The notes under the pieces are model-generated. The model was not told where the DNA came from and did not search any database. It worked only from the letters and a program-made list of their open reading frames with translations. DNA of 64,000 nt from Odontesthes bonariensis (lineage: Eukaryota > Chordata > Actinopteri > Atheriniformes > Atherinopsidae), in contig NC_134513.1 of NCBI RefSeq assembly GCF_027942865.1, positions 35,457,429 through 35,521,428 of the forward strand, written 5' to 3'. Below, in pieces: positions 1 through 11,363 of this stretch. Positions within the stretch are counted from its first letter, which is position 1; the number at the start of each line of letters is the position of its first letter. The position numbers and the translations under genes were made by a program.

Positions 1-1144
1 AAAAGCAAAGTTGTGTTAGTTTGTAGTTTCTATGAGTCTCAGTCTTTTGGAACGTGCTTGCACGAAGAGGCTGGAGAAAGAAATAAACCAACACACGAAA
101 GGAAGGTGGAGAAAGAACGCTGACTCTCAGTACAGGTTTCAACATCAGTTTGATGTTTTAACAACTCGGAAACACACAGCAGGAAGCTGTGAGTGCACAC
201 AGTGTGGTTTACCTGCTCGGTGAGGGGGGTGTGTGCATGGTGCCAGAGTTGGGAGTGCTGGCATGACTGGATAGCTGGCTGGCAGACTGGTTCAGCCCGC
301 TTCGACTTAACTGAGGTGCAGCACTGCTGTTCATTGTCCGCATGGGAAACCCCAGAGCACCTGCAGGCGGCCGCAGAGAGAAAAGATGTTAAAAACCAAA
401 TAGAAGTATTCACATGTCATGTTTGTGTGGCTGAGTGTACACATTTAAACCAACACAAACCAGGACTGTTGTTATGTGTATCCATCTGCAAGTGCAGCCT
501 GAAGCTCGTCTGCTTTCAATGAATGCCTAAGAATGTTCTAAGAGTTCATTTTACAGGGACAGTAAAAATGGAAACAATATCACATCCAGTAAACAGAGAA
601 GTGACTCCTGCACGGTGTAACATGAAGGCTAAGTGTAACTACATCAACCTGAAAGCATCGGTTTATTTGACAATATGCTTCCGGTTTGTAACAGAAACAT
701 TTGGGAGCTCCTCTGCAGATGCTGCTGTACGTGTCAACAGAGGATCAGTTTAACTGCTTTGACTAGGCCACTTGTGTTTTCTCCTCGACTAACCTTGTGG
801 CAGGGAAATGTGAGAGGAGGCCACACGAGGCCAGTGTCACCAACAAGATAAAGGAGTCTATCTTCCAAACATCTAAAACTGAAGCCTTGTCTGTTAACAT
901 TCATCTCACCTGAACCTCTGACGTTTACTCTGTATGACAGAGTTAGAAAAAGAATAGAAACTGTGCAGATAACGAGGCTGATGTTGTGCTCGTTTTATCC
1001 CACCCGAACTATCAATCTTAACTCTTCACATTAGATTTATCGCACCCCTAACTGGAGACAGACTCATCTTTACAGAGCTCATCAGTGAGAAAAGTGTGTT
1101 AACATGACAGTCAACACAGCCTGAACTTTTGATCAGAGATATTT

Positions 1145-1171
1145 GTGCGTGTGTGTGTGTGTGTGTGTGTT
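1145..1171. repeat. (GT)n microsatellite
   Basis: An alternating GT run in the intron, just downstream of the cnot2 exon at 1180-1252 on the minus strand. Confidence 0.9.
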
Positions 1172-1179
1172 GATCTTAC

Positions 1180-1252
1180 TCTGTGGGCCATATAAGCTGG
1201 CTCCCAGCTGTGACAGCTGACCCGTTGAGGAGGCAGAGGAAGACGCCAGCAT
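1180..1252 (-). CDS. cnot2: cnot2 internal coding exon (CCR4-NOT subunit 2)
   Basis: A 73-bp exon on the minus strand encodes 24 codons plus one base, starting MLASSSASS and ending GASLYGPQ. It is bounded by an acceptor cag (1253-1255) and a donor gtaaga (1174-1179). The peptide matches, from memory, the vertebrate CNOT2 segment MLASPSTSGQLSQFGASLYG, and the codon is split in the same place. CNOT2 is a scaffold subunit of the CCR4-NOT deadenylase complex, which shortens mRNA poly(A) tails and represses transcription and translation. This exon belongs to the disordered N-terminal half; the C-terminal NOT-box domain lies outside the window. The following exon is not found between 1 and 1100, so it should lie beyond the left edge. 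Confidence 0.88.
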
Positions 1253-1819
1253 CTGAACACACAGGAAACACTCATAAGTTCAGCTGCACGTCACATAAAC
1301 ATATACATCAGCTGATGACATTAGATGAATTGTTTTAGCTCGTTGATATTTTGAAATCTTTAGTGCCAATTCCAAAAGATGCATTTTCTCTAATAAGCCA
1401 ATTTTGCCAAATGTAGTTCTAACTCGGTCACAATGAAAAGCTGCCTACAGTTCTTAACTTTAATTTAGAATCAAAGCAACACTTCAGTGCATCCAGTTTG
1501 GTTGATGCTGCAGTGAATAAATATCAGATAGAAAAATAATCAGACAGGAATTCATATTTTCCTGGGCAGCTCTGGTTTTTAGCTCATAAATAACCTCATA
1601 AGACAACCCATCTTGATGTTGTGATGTTACATCTGAATGTCACATGACTGCATCACTAAATAAAAAGCTAGAAAACTCTTTGTTTAGCATCTTTTGCTTC
1701 ATTTAACTTTTTTTTTTTTTTAAATTGCGAAAGAAATATAAAACTATTACAATAGACAGATGAACAGATGTTAAGATGATCTTTAGGAACTCTGTTCACA
1801 TAATGCATCGACAGCTTAC

Positions 1820-1951
1820 CTCTTTATCAGCTCGGTGAGGAGGGAACATGGACTGTTGGCTGTAGTACAGGCTGGCGTCATCCGCATAGTCGCTCTCTAT
1901 CCCTCCCTCCATAAACTTCTTCCGGTTAGCACCAAACATACCGCGTGTCAC
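1820..1951 (-). CDS. cnot2: cnot2 5' coding exon, probably with an internal start codon
   Basis: A 132-bp exon (44 codons, phase 0) reads VTRGMFGANRKKF, then an acidic tyrosine-rich stretch, then SMFPPHRADKE. The acceptor follows a pyrimidine-rich tract and reads cag (1952-1954); the donor is gtaagc at 1814-1819. It joins in frame to the exon at 1180-1252 across a 567-bp intron. The order and wording match vertebrate CNOT2 (SMFGASRKKF then SMFPHRSEKD then MLAS). The human protein has 20 or so more residues upstream; I could not find an exon for them, so translation may begin at the Met in codon 5, as in shorter CNOT2 isoforms. That start choice is inference. Confidence 0.88.
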
Positions 1952-4183
1952 CTGATAAACAAGATAAAGGAAACCATCAGGGTGAGCTGAATCAACATGG
2001 TCCCGTCACACCTGGACCTCAGTCGTGATGCATACGATGGCCTTAATCTTTACCAAACCTAAACTCATGTAGGCGTAATGACCAAATGACCAAACCTCAA
2101 CATAAATCGAAACTTAAAACTATTAGTTTTATTTGTTGTCAATAAAAAGTTACCGTTTGACATAATTCAATACTCTGAGGAACATCTGTCATCTGTGTAC
2201 TATAATAACTCCAACTACCTAAAACTTTAGAAATAACAAATATTTTTGCAAATACACCTAGAATTAGAGCTACATGTTATCTAATTGAAGATTTGATTGA
2301 GCCAGAATGTATTTGCAGGTAAATGAGAGGAAGTAAAGATGCCAAAGATATTATCTGCACCCGTTTCCACTGCACTCCTTTTTTACACGTCATCATTCTT
2401 ACTATCAAGGATTGAATAATTGGCTAAATTACAATAAGAATGAGTTGAGCAAGGGTAATTATGCTTGGATATATGGCGGTGAATGAATCGAATCAAACTC
2501 AGGCATTCGAGAAAATGGCGAATGAAGAGCAATATGAAGCTACGTCCCTCTACATTTGGTCTGTGATGAGCTGCTTGTTGCACAAACGAGATGCACAACG
2601 GAGCATTCTCCATCGCGTTGTTTGTTTCTTTCCGACAGCGACTACAACTGCAATATCGTCTCTTCCGACTTCCGGTTCATGACCCCGGGAAAAAAAATCT
2701 CGAGCATGTGCAGAACGCAAAGTCTAATTCACCACGTGCTTCAGCGTCTACAAGCAGGTTTAGTGTGACTTTCAACCGAGTTATCCCGGGGTCTTAACCC
2801 GACTGCAAGTAACCCGATCCGATCCAATTTCTTGTCAGATTAAGGTGTCTACATGAACTTAATAACTCATTCTTATTGTAATTTAGCCAATTATCCGATC
2901 CTTTCAGTGCCATGTAACCCCACTGAATAAAAGTCTTTGTTAGTATATATTTCAACACATTTCAGGGAGTAAACTACAGTTAGAGACTAAACTAAGCACA
3001 GATTAACCTGCAAAATCAATCTTAAATTGGAAATTCAGCTAAGGATCACTGCACTGAAAACAAGTTTGAACATGGCACAAGGTCACACCAGGACCACCGT
3101 CCAATTTTTGCAGAATGATGCTTTAGCTGTACCGGTGCTTCTTCTTGTTTTAATTATCATGTCCAAACCAAATACAAAGGTAAGTTTATGCCCATCAAAA
3201 TGTGACATAAGATCTTGACTTAAGTTTGCACATCATAACATCACATATGCACACTGAGATTACAGCAACGCAACCTTTCGAAGCATGATAGGGCACACAA
3301 CCATGCTGATTCTCGTTGCTTTAGCAACATTTATGTTCATACTTGCTTTTGTTTACTACATGAGGTCAGAAACACAGAGTAGCAGAACACACCATGAAGC
3401 AAACTCATCAACGGCTTATCTTAAAGGTTTGCAATAGAAGTGCAAAAACGTGTGAGGTTGCTTACAGAAAACATTTTAAACTTTCATTGTAATTTGTGAA
3501 TACGAGCCGAGTGCTTCAAAAGTCCGGTTTTGTTTGAAAGCAGCGCCGAAGGTGCAGCAGTGTGCCACAAGGCTAATTGTAGCCATGCAAGCTAATGCTA
3601 GCGCTAAGTGTAGAGTAATTCTAATATTATATTAACCAGGTAGTTTTCTATAAGTATTAACACAAAGACTGGTTCTGTGATTTGTCCATTTGTGGGTTTC
3701 AACCACCCAATACTTTCAAACTGTTTTAATCTATTAGCTGTAAACTGTCAGGAGATACAACTAGCCGACTAGCTTATAAGCTAAAAGCTACTTAAATAGA
3801 ATATGATGAGCAGTTAGCATAAGAGCTAACACTCCCATCAACGCGGCCTAGGAGGTTTGTACCCCGTTTAACGTCAATTAGCACGCGGATAACGTTGGGT
3901 TCTGTCCGGTCCAGTGGACCAGATAGCCAGGAACGGAACACACAAGCGGGGACGTCCGTTGGGGTTCGGGTATGGGCCTGCTGTGCCTCCGTCGAGTAGT
4001 TCCCCAAAACAAAAACAAAAAGCACCGAGATCGACTGCTGGCTTCCAAGTCCGTTTTCACTGACTTCCCTTCAGAACGTGGTTCCACGGTAACAACCACA
4101 CGGACTGTAATTAATCGAAATGAGATTATGTATGGTAACAGCAGAAAATACATAGAATTAATTTTTTTTTTTTTTTTTAAAGA
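1952..4183 (-). other. cnot2 first intron
   Basis: The intron between the probable leader exon and the first coding exon. It holds one MITE (2409-2901) and otherwise AT-rich sequence without recognisable coding content. Short ORFs here show no family resemblance and were not called. Confidence 0.4.
2409..2901. mobile_element. MITE with about 38-bp terminal inverted repeats
   Basis: The segment 2409-2446 is repeated in inverted orientation at 2864-2901 with two or so mismatches; the core is ATTGGCTAAATTACAATAAG. The roughly 490-bp interior has no coding content. This structure fits a non-autonomous DNA transposon in a cnot2 intron. I see no clear target duplication, so the superfamily is undetermined. 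Confidence 0.6.
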
Positions 4184-4189
4184 GCTCAC

Positions 4190-4270
4190 CGCATCAATCT
4201 GTCCCCCCCGCTACAATCCAAGATGGCCGACATCTGTTTGCCAATCAGTGAGGATGCTGGGATGCAGCGC
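4190..4270 (-). other. cnot2: Probable 5' UTR exon and promoter of cnot2
   Basis: On the minus strand a donor gtgagc (4184-4189) ends a GC-rich stretch. It contains a YY1-like AAGATGGCCGAC motif in the opposite orientation (4218-4231) and a nearby CCAAT (4240-4244), features common at housekeeping start sites. If spliced directly to the exon at 1820-1951, the leader would carry a two-codon upstream ORF (ATG CGG TGA) across the junction. The transcription start is not visible, so the upper boundary is approximate. Assignment to cnot2 rests on position, strand and a usable donor only. Confidence 0.45.
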
Positions 4271-4609
4271 TGACCTCTAACCCCTGGTCCCCATCACTCC
4301 GCTGCCAAGTATTTGCTCCTTTATCACTTTGCTGTAGCAACATGTTTATGTTCTTAAGTTTGAATATGTAAAATTAGGTGTATCCTTCAGGAAATAAAAC
4401 AGTATTTCATGTTGTTTATCAAGTAGTTGCTGTAAAAGTGTCATCCAGGCACTCCTCTGTAATCACTATGAGAAACTCATCCACATGAACTGAGCTATTC
4501 TGCAAAATTCTGGTATAGTTTGACTTTTTCTTTTCTTTAAAGGCAACAGCACATGTTGGTGAAAATCTGTGAAAAGTCCACAAAATGTAGATTAGAATAT
4601 GTTAGATCA

Positions 4610-5150
4610 GGGATGTCCAACTCAAATGCACAGAGGGCCAAAATTAAGAACTTGGACTAAGTCGTGGGCCAGCCTTGATATTTATTGTTAAAATGTATAC
4701 AATTGTGGAAGTTTTTCCTTCTCTACAGATATAATGATGAACCTTTATATATGGAAACATACTTGAGTTTTGCTTAAACATTTAATCTGGAACAAGCAAA
4801 GCTTGATACTACAAACAAATGTAAAGTGAAATGTCAAATAAAAGACGCATCTGTGCCATTCATTTCTTGAATAAAATAGAAAATAAAATCTTATACCTTT
4901 TTCTCTATTTGTAGCCTTTTGAGTTAAATTTCAATGGTAACCTTTTTTTCACAGGCTAACAATAATAATATATATATTTTTTGTGAACAGATATTCTGCT
5001 TCCCACCTGTCTAGAAAGCTCCTGTTTTACACCTTTCCTTTCCATTTTTGGGAGGGATGGTCTGATGCGAATGGCAGCAGAGTTTGACATGTAGCCTATG
5101 TGTCAGATCATGGTAGAAATGTGTCCTTTGCGGTAATGTAAAATAGAAAA
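4610..5150. repeat. Interspersed repeat fragment, class not determined
   Basis: The stretch beginning GGGATGTCCAACTCAAATG and containing AGAGGGCCAAAATT and GTGGGCCAGCC resembles, from memory, a very common fish interspersed repeat. No ORF or paired termini are visible. The remainder of 4300-5280 is AT-rich with nothing recognised. Confidence 0.35.
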
Positions 5151-5289
5151 TACACCATCTTTATTTCAAAGGTTTTATGTAGAAAAAAACGTGATGAAAC
5201 TGTTCTGGTCCTTAAAATGAGGTATAACCAACACATGACATATTTGACTGTCATTATTCACTGAACAAAACACAGAAGCAGTGTGTGTT

Positions 5290-6190
5290 AAAAACTAAGT
5301 GAACCCCCTAATCCAGAAGCTTGTAGAAACACCTTTAACAGCAGTAAGTTGAAGTAATGGTTTCCTGTTTGATGTTATCAGTCTCTCTCATGGTTGTGGA
5401 GGAATCTTGGCCCACTCTTCTTTCCAGCGCTGCTTCAGCTCATTGAGGTTTTGCAGCATTGGTTTCTGCACAGCTCTCTGAAGGTCCCACCACAGCATCT
5501 CAGTCAGGCTGAGGTCTGGACTCTGGCTGGACCATTGCAACACCTTGATTATTTTCTTCTTAAGACATTCTGTTGTAGATCTGCTGCTGTGTTTGGGATC
5601 ATTGTCCTGTTGATGAGCCAGTTTCAGCCCAGCTTTAGCTGTCGGACAGACGGCCTCACATCTGACTCTAGAACACTTTGGTATCCAGAGGAGTTGATGG
5701 TGGACTCAATGACTGCAAGGTGCCCAGGTCCTGTGGCTGCAGAACCAGCCCAGATCATCAGCCCTCCACCACCGTGCTTGACAGCTGGTATGAGGTGTTT
5801 GTGCTGATATGCTGTGTTTGGTTTCCTCCAAACGTGCTGCTGTGCATTATGAGCAAACATCTCCACTTTGGTCTGGTCTGTCCAAAGGACATTGTTCCAG
5901 AAGTCTTGTGGTTTGTTCAGATGCAGCTTTGCAAACCTAAGCTGTGCTGCCATGTTCTTTTTAGAGAGAAGAGGCTTTCTCCTGCAACCCTTCCAAACAA
6001 GCCATACTTGTTCAGTCTTTTTCTAATTGTGCTGTCAAGAACTTTAACATTTAACATGCTAACTGAGGCCTGTAGAGTCTGAGATGTAGCTCTTGGGTTT
6101 TTGACCTTGGGGTGAACTTGCTGTGACATCCACTCCTGGGAAGATTGACAGCTGTCCTGAATGTTTTCCACTTGTGAATAATCTTTCGAG
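5290..6190 (-). mobile_element. Degenerate Tc1/mariner transposon (Tc1-like transposase)
   Basis: Read on the minus strand, the DNA encodes most of a Tc1-type transposase in more than one frame. The N-terminal part has the paired-like HTH region (PRATSQTLQ, then TIRKRLNKYGLFGR). The catalytic domain has the first Asp in VLWTDQTKVEMF, the glycine-rich HGGGGLMIWAG block, the second Asp in QDNDPKHSS and the Glu in SPDLSLTEMLWWDL, giving a DD34E-like triad. At least one frameshift separates the N-terminal and central frames (5624-6171) from the C-terminal part (5390-5630). It is an old, inactive copy. A hAT element is inserted just past its right edge. Confidence 0.85.
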
Positions 6191-6234
6191 GGTAATTTGG
6201 TTAATTTACTGTTTACCTATGATTTGCTGTTAGT

Positions 6235-7362
6235 TAGGGCTGTCGCGATAACCGCAAAATGCAATCACCGCGGTGCTGAGAGGACCTCCGCGGTGCGTGT
6301 CCAGGCCACCGCCACCACCGCCCACCGCACGCCCGCTTGCACGCGCAGAACAACTCGAGAAACTAAAAGAGTTTTTAAGACTGCACAGTAAATACAAAGC
6401 GACTGACAGAACTGATACTTTTTTAAAGCCAGCACAGTAATAATGATACATTGTATATTCCCCGCAAGGCAGGAGAAACACATTAACACAGCGAGGTGCC
6501 GCGTTTCTGTCGTCATCTTTGCATATAGGCACCGCACACGCACACACGTCTGCATGCTACTCGTTGTGGTCTCATTCTACCTCAGCAGCTGATATTACAA
6601 GAATATGCCTACTCAGTGTCGTAGCAATAGAAGTTAAAATAAAATGCAGTGGCCTACCTTTATCTCGGCTTTACTCCTCTGCCTAGTCCGGACACTTTAT
6701 GGCTTTGAATCTTCCCTTATGATCCATGTTTAACGTTGTAAATGCGACCGTCTAATATCAACAATAAACTAGCTTCCACAGAACCACAGCTTGGTGTGCA
6801 CATTTGCTGTTGGGAAATACCTGATCATTTAAACAAAACTGTGTAGGTGAAACTATTTAAATAATAATAATAATAAAAAAAAAACGTTTAAAAAATGTGC
6901 CGGGCCAGAAATAAGCTCTAACAACTTCGCGGAAACAGTTAAAGTTCAGCTTGGGTTGGTTGGTCGGCGGCAGTCTGTTTAAAAAAAAACTGTATCCCGG
7001 ACACGTGAGCTCAACTGCTGTGCTGATCTGCTTCGTTTTTCTCCGTCATTACTAAACGAAACGTGCGCAGGTCTGCAACAATGTTGATATTTGCCATGTG
7101 GCACTGGCAACAATGTTGCAGAACTGGGGTATGCGCTGCTTGATCTCCGCTATGTTGGTCTGTGAGCGAGTAAATGACAGGCAAAGCAAAGTGAAATGTC
7201 AGAATCGCTGGGGAAAAAAGCCGGATTATGCGCTCGATTTTCATCCAACATTGCGTGTCGTGGAAAGTAGCCTAATGAACAAAAATGCGATATCACCGCA
7301 TACCGCGCTGTTGAGTGGCTATGAGTCACCGCGGTGGGAATTCCCTCACCGCGACAGCCCTA
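6235..7362. mobile_element. Non-autonomous hAT element with perfect 8-bp target duplication
   Basis: The termini are TAGGGCTGTCGCG and its exact complement CGCGACAGCCCTA. The flanks are identical 8-mers CTGTTAGT (6227-6234 and 7363-7370), the target-duplication length typical of hAT transposons. Sub-terminal CACCGCGGTG-type motifs recur near both ends, as expected for transposase-binding sites. The 1128-bp interior has no transposase frame, so it would depend on a partner element. It lies between the Tc1 remnant and a short LINE tail. Confidence 0.85.
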
Positions 7363-7426
7363 CTGTTAGTACCCCAACTAGGCCTTGCTCTTTCTCCTGC
7401 ACTCTCATTCTAAGAGAAAGTAAAAA

Positions 7427-7545
7427 TGAATTAATTAATTGAATTCCAATTGGCTTGAATTGGACTTACTATCTAAGTGCCTTGAGATGACATTTGTTCT
7501 ATTTGGCGCTATATAAATAAAAATTAATTGAATTGAATTAAAACT
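7427..7545 (+). mobile_element. 5'-truncated LINE 3' tail (L2-clade, same family as 43.7 kb)
   Basis: About 110 bp matches the 3' end of the LINE at 43.7-48.8 kb: the run with GCCTTGAGATGACATTTGTT and GGCGCTATATAAATAAAAA, then an (ATTGA)n tail. Only the 3' UTR end is present, which is the usual outcome of incomplete target-primed reverse transcription. Confidence 0.75.
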
Positions 7546-7904
7546 TCTGCTCTTTTAGAGGTGGCCAGACTTGCTGATGATCAATTCATTATTTAAAGAT
7601 GCCACATAAAGTTATTATTGGCATATAGTGGGAGGAATTTTTTCAAAAAGAAAAAAAAGTTTTTGTACTTAATATTTCTAATATTCATAGTGCAAAAATC
7701 TGTTTACAATATGGCTTAAAAGTATATATCAATCAGTCACATTAAGATTGATTTCTGGTCAGAAAACAACACAAATATTGTTTTACTCTCAAATTCCAAA
7801 ATACTTTAAAATCTTTTGCTGTATGATTATCATTGAGTTTGACTGGACGCTTTCACCCACAGTCGTCTTTTCATTCAGTGTATTAATTAATTTTGGAATC
7901 AATT

Positions 7905-8290
7905 TAAAGCAATACTATGTAACATTTCTACCTTAAAATAACAGCTTGAAAAAAATTGTGCGGCTAGAATGAGTTTTAATGTTACGATTGGCCTGCCTCC
8001 TATGCCCTTCGGGGGTCTGACTTGGAATAACTGCGCTATGTAACTTTGCTGGACCGGCCCGGGAGCTGAGCGGAAGTACTTCGACTTGCTTTCTGGCACA
8101 CCTACCGCAAAAACATAGCTTGCACCTTCTGACTCCTCGCCGGTTCGTCAACAAACGTGAAACGTGAAAGCGAAAGGGTGTTGTATTTACGACTGTGTAA
8201 CCATACATTACCTCCAAGCCTGTAGGGGGAGCTCCACAGTGGGCTTTTTGAGAAGTTACATAGTATAGTACTATACTATAGTACATAGTA
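7905..8290. mobile_element. MITE with AATACTATGTAAC-type termini
   Basis: The left end CAATACTATGTAAC is matched in inverted orientation by GTTACATAGTATAG at 8257-8270. The right end runs into a short perfect palindrome of TATAGTACTATA type (about 8265-8290). The interior is GC-rich without an ORF that looks real. It sits about 500 bp upstream of the first H2A gene. Confidence 0.55.
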
Positions 8291-8660
8291 CTTTAAAGTG
8301 TAAGCAACTTACAGAAAATATACATAGAAAAATCTCCATTAAGGGGGATACATAATAAGATTGTTGTGGTTTTATTATTTTATTTGGACAGTAAACAAAT
8401 ATTTGAAGTAAAAATACACCAAGATGTATAGGAACAGTTCCTCTTTTGATCATTAATAAAATAATAAAAACAGAAATTAAAATGGAAGTGCATTTTTTTA
8501 GATCTAAATTACCCCTGCTATGGCTGTATTTAATAAAACTGTAAATGTTTTTAGATATGCTGTTTATGACTTGAAAAAGTATTGTCTTCTTTCGAAAACC
8601 TAAGACACCGAAAACCGGAAGTTACGCAGATTCTGTCGCAAATTTACATATTCTTTTCTT

Positions 8661-8724
8661 ATTGGACGATTGTGCTGAAGCTCTACGTAACCAATTAGCG
8701 ACCAGCATGAAGCGCAATAAAAAG
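8661..8724 (+). promoter_or_regulatory. Promoter elements of H2A gene 1
   Basis: Inverted CCAAT (ATTGG, 8661-8665), direct CCAAT (8691-8695) and an AT-rich TATA-like AATAAAAA (8716-8723) precede the start codon by 62-125 bp. This is the arrangement seen at the other H2A genes here. Confidence 0.6.
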
Positions 8725-8767
8725 ATTCATCGGTAGGTGACTGAGTATTCGGTCTCTTAAGCCTTGA

Positions 8768-9172
<405 letters not shown>

Positions 9173-9201
9173 ACGTCTAAAACAGTAATGGCCATCCAAA
9201 C

Positions 9202-9217
9202 GGCTCTTTTAAGAGCC
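9202..9217 (+). terminator. Histone 3' stem-loop (H2A-1)
   Basis: GGCTCTTTTAAGAGCC followed by ACCCA. It is the 6-bp stem and 4-nt loop bound by SLBP that directs non-polyadenylated 3' processing. Confidence 0.96.
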
Positions 9218-9442
9218 ACCCACTCACATCTAACGAGCACTCTCCTTTTAATTATGTAATTGAAACATCAATTATCCACAAGAATTATGTATTTATAATA
9301 TTAAGTTAAATTGTGTGTGTGTGTATATATCATTGTGAATTAATTATTTTAGCTAAAGTGCTCCAGTGGACATAAAAGGAATACAATTAGACAGTAATTG
9401 TATTCTGTACGCATATGTACGCTGTGAAGAGTAATAGATTAC

Positions 9443-11019
9443 TATTGAGAATGAGGAGTCACGTGACTCCGGTCGGCCATGTTGGCAGAAGAATCTATTG
9501 GTTGCCAGGGGCAACGCCATTAACTTAACGGATATCCTCCCTTATTTGTCATTTCGGCAGGGCAGAGACGAATACAAAAGAAAGAAAGAAAGCAAAGCAA
9601 TGGAGAGAGATAAGGCAAAAGAAAAGGGACCTTGCAAGGACAAGCTTATTACAAGCGCAAAGTAGCAGTATTTGGAGAAACTGTCCAGCATCCAAAATAT
9701 TGATCCTTGCGAGCTCCCTGCAGCAGAATGGCACAGAGACCTGGACCAGTTACCTCCGTGCACATATATGGACATAGTCAATTATCTTGTCTTTGGTGTA
9801 AGTTACTACACTATGCAGGAGTTTAAAAAGTCACAAATCTTTGGAATCGTACGAGACTTTCTGCTGTGGCTGGGTGCAGGACTTGGCCATCTTCAAGCCT
9901 CCAGGTGGCTCTGGTGATGATAACAGCGTTGTACTGGCAAAGGTAAGGTTCTTGTCATGCATTTTAGTGTGTTGTAATTACATTGCATTGAGACACTTCT
10001 TGACCAAAATGACAACGTAATTAACTGCGACTTGTTTCGACTTGTTTTGTAAACACTAGATTAACGAGATGTTCAATGTACAGAAACGTTTCCAATGTTT
10101 TGATGTATGCTAAAGCTTATGTTTAGGTATTTAGTTGTCATTTGATTTTAGCCCAACGACACATACTGTAGCAGGTTATTGTGTTGGGTGTTGGGGGATG
10201 CAAAGTGAACAAACCAGTTCTGGGTTGGCTAGGGTACTTATGTGTGATTGCAAGGCGTACATTCCTGGTTAGATTTAAGCCATTAACATTTTGAATGCAA
10301 GGTGTACATGTCCTGGTTAGATTACAGCCATTATCAATGTGTCTAAAGTGTAGACTGTAACTTGAAATAAATGCTTTTTACTGTTTAGTTTATTTAACTT
10401 TATTTATTTTACAGGTCCTGCATTCACGGAGACTCTGTGAGCCTCCACTTACCAGTCCAGTGGTATCACTTCAGTTGTGTGGGGCTTGTGGACAGACCCT
10501 CCGCTGACACGCCATGGTTTTGCTCTTCTTGTGCTGAATAGTGTTTCTTTGTTCTTTTGCACTAGTAACAGTATTATTTTATTATTGCTTGTTGTCAATG
10601 TTTACATGCTGGAAATTTTTATACTTTTTACTCTGAATGCACACATGTTCTTTTGCACTCGTAACTTTTCCTAGAGGTATATTGCATTCTGCACCTTGCG
10701 CCCTTATTCTTTTTTCCTGTTCTGTTAATAAACATTGTTAAGCCATATCAAGTTGTTTCAAGCATTTATTTCAAACAAATTAAAAGGTAATGAACAAGGC
10801 ACTCAAACATTTATTTCAAACAAATTAAAAAGTAATGAACAATGAGGAATGAACTCAAACAACACTTTTGCACATGTTCGTTAAGGCACAGCAAACAGTG
10901 ACAATCTTATCTAAAGGCATTAGGTTTTCAACCTCACATTGGAGCAGCATGTGCACAGGTACAACATTGCGGATAGGGGCGGGGCTCTGTACTATGACGA
11001 CAACTCCTCATTCTCAATA
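9443..11019 (+). mobile_element. DNA transposon remnant with YqaJ-type ORF start and PHD-finger end
   Basis: The termini TATTGAGAATGAGGAGT (9443-9459) and the exact complement (11003-11019) are compatible with AT dinucleotide target sites. Inside, 9667-9835 encodes DPCELPAAEWHRDL and CTYMDIVNYLVFG. A second frame reads CGWVQDLAIFKPPGGSGDD up to a donor gtaagg near 9940. After an intron-like gap an acceptor (about 10,415) leads to LHSRRLCEPPL. From memory these blocks belong to a YqaJ-nuclease-type protein common in fish and linked to ISL2EU/IS4EU-like transposons. 10461-10541 then encodes WYHFSCVGL and WFCSSCAE, the end of a PHD finger. The middle of the gene is missing and frames shift, so it is a dead internal-deletion derivative. 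Confidence 0.6.
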
Positions 11020-11363
11020 ACCAGAGCAAATAAGTAAAACGGCACATTACAATGTTTGGTAGCACTTACAAATCATATTAAAAGTGACCGCTGATTACAC
11101 ATAACTCAATTTTTTTTCTATACAATTGAACATGTATAAACTATACATGTTCAAAAGAGCCTCCCATCTGAATCTTAATGTATATTAAGTTTTACCCAAG
11201 AATAACACAAGGTTTACCAAAAGAGTTAAAGTGAATAACTATTAAATGGTTACAGCGGCGTCTTTACTTTGTTAATAACGTGTTTACAAAGAATGTACGA
11301 CATAATAAATATATAGAACCGTAAAATTCAGTGTTATGTGGCCGGTGGCTTACAGGAGGAAGT

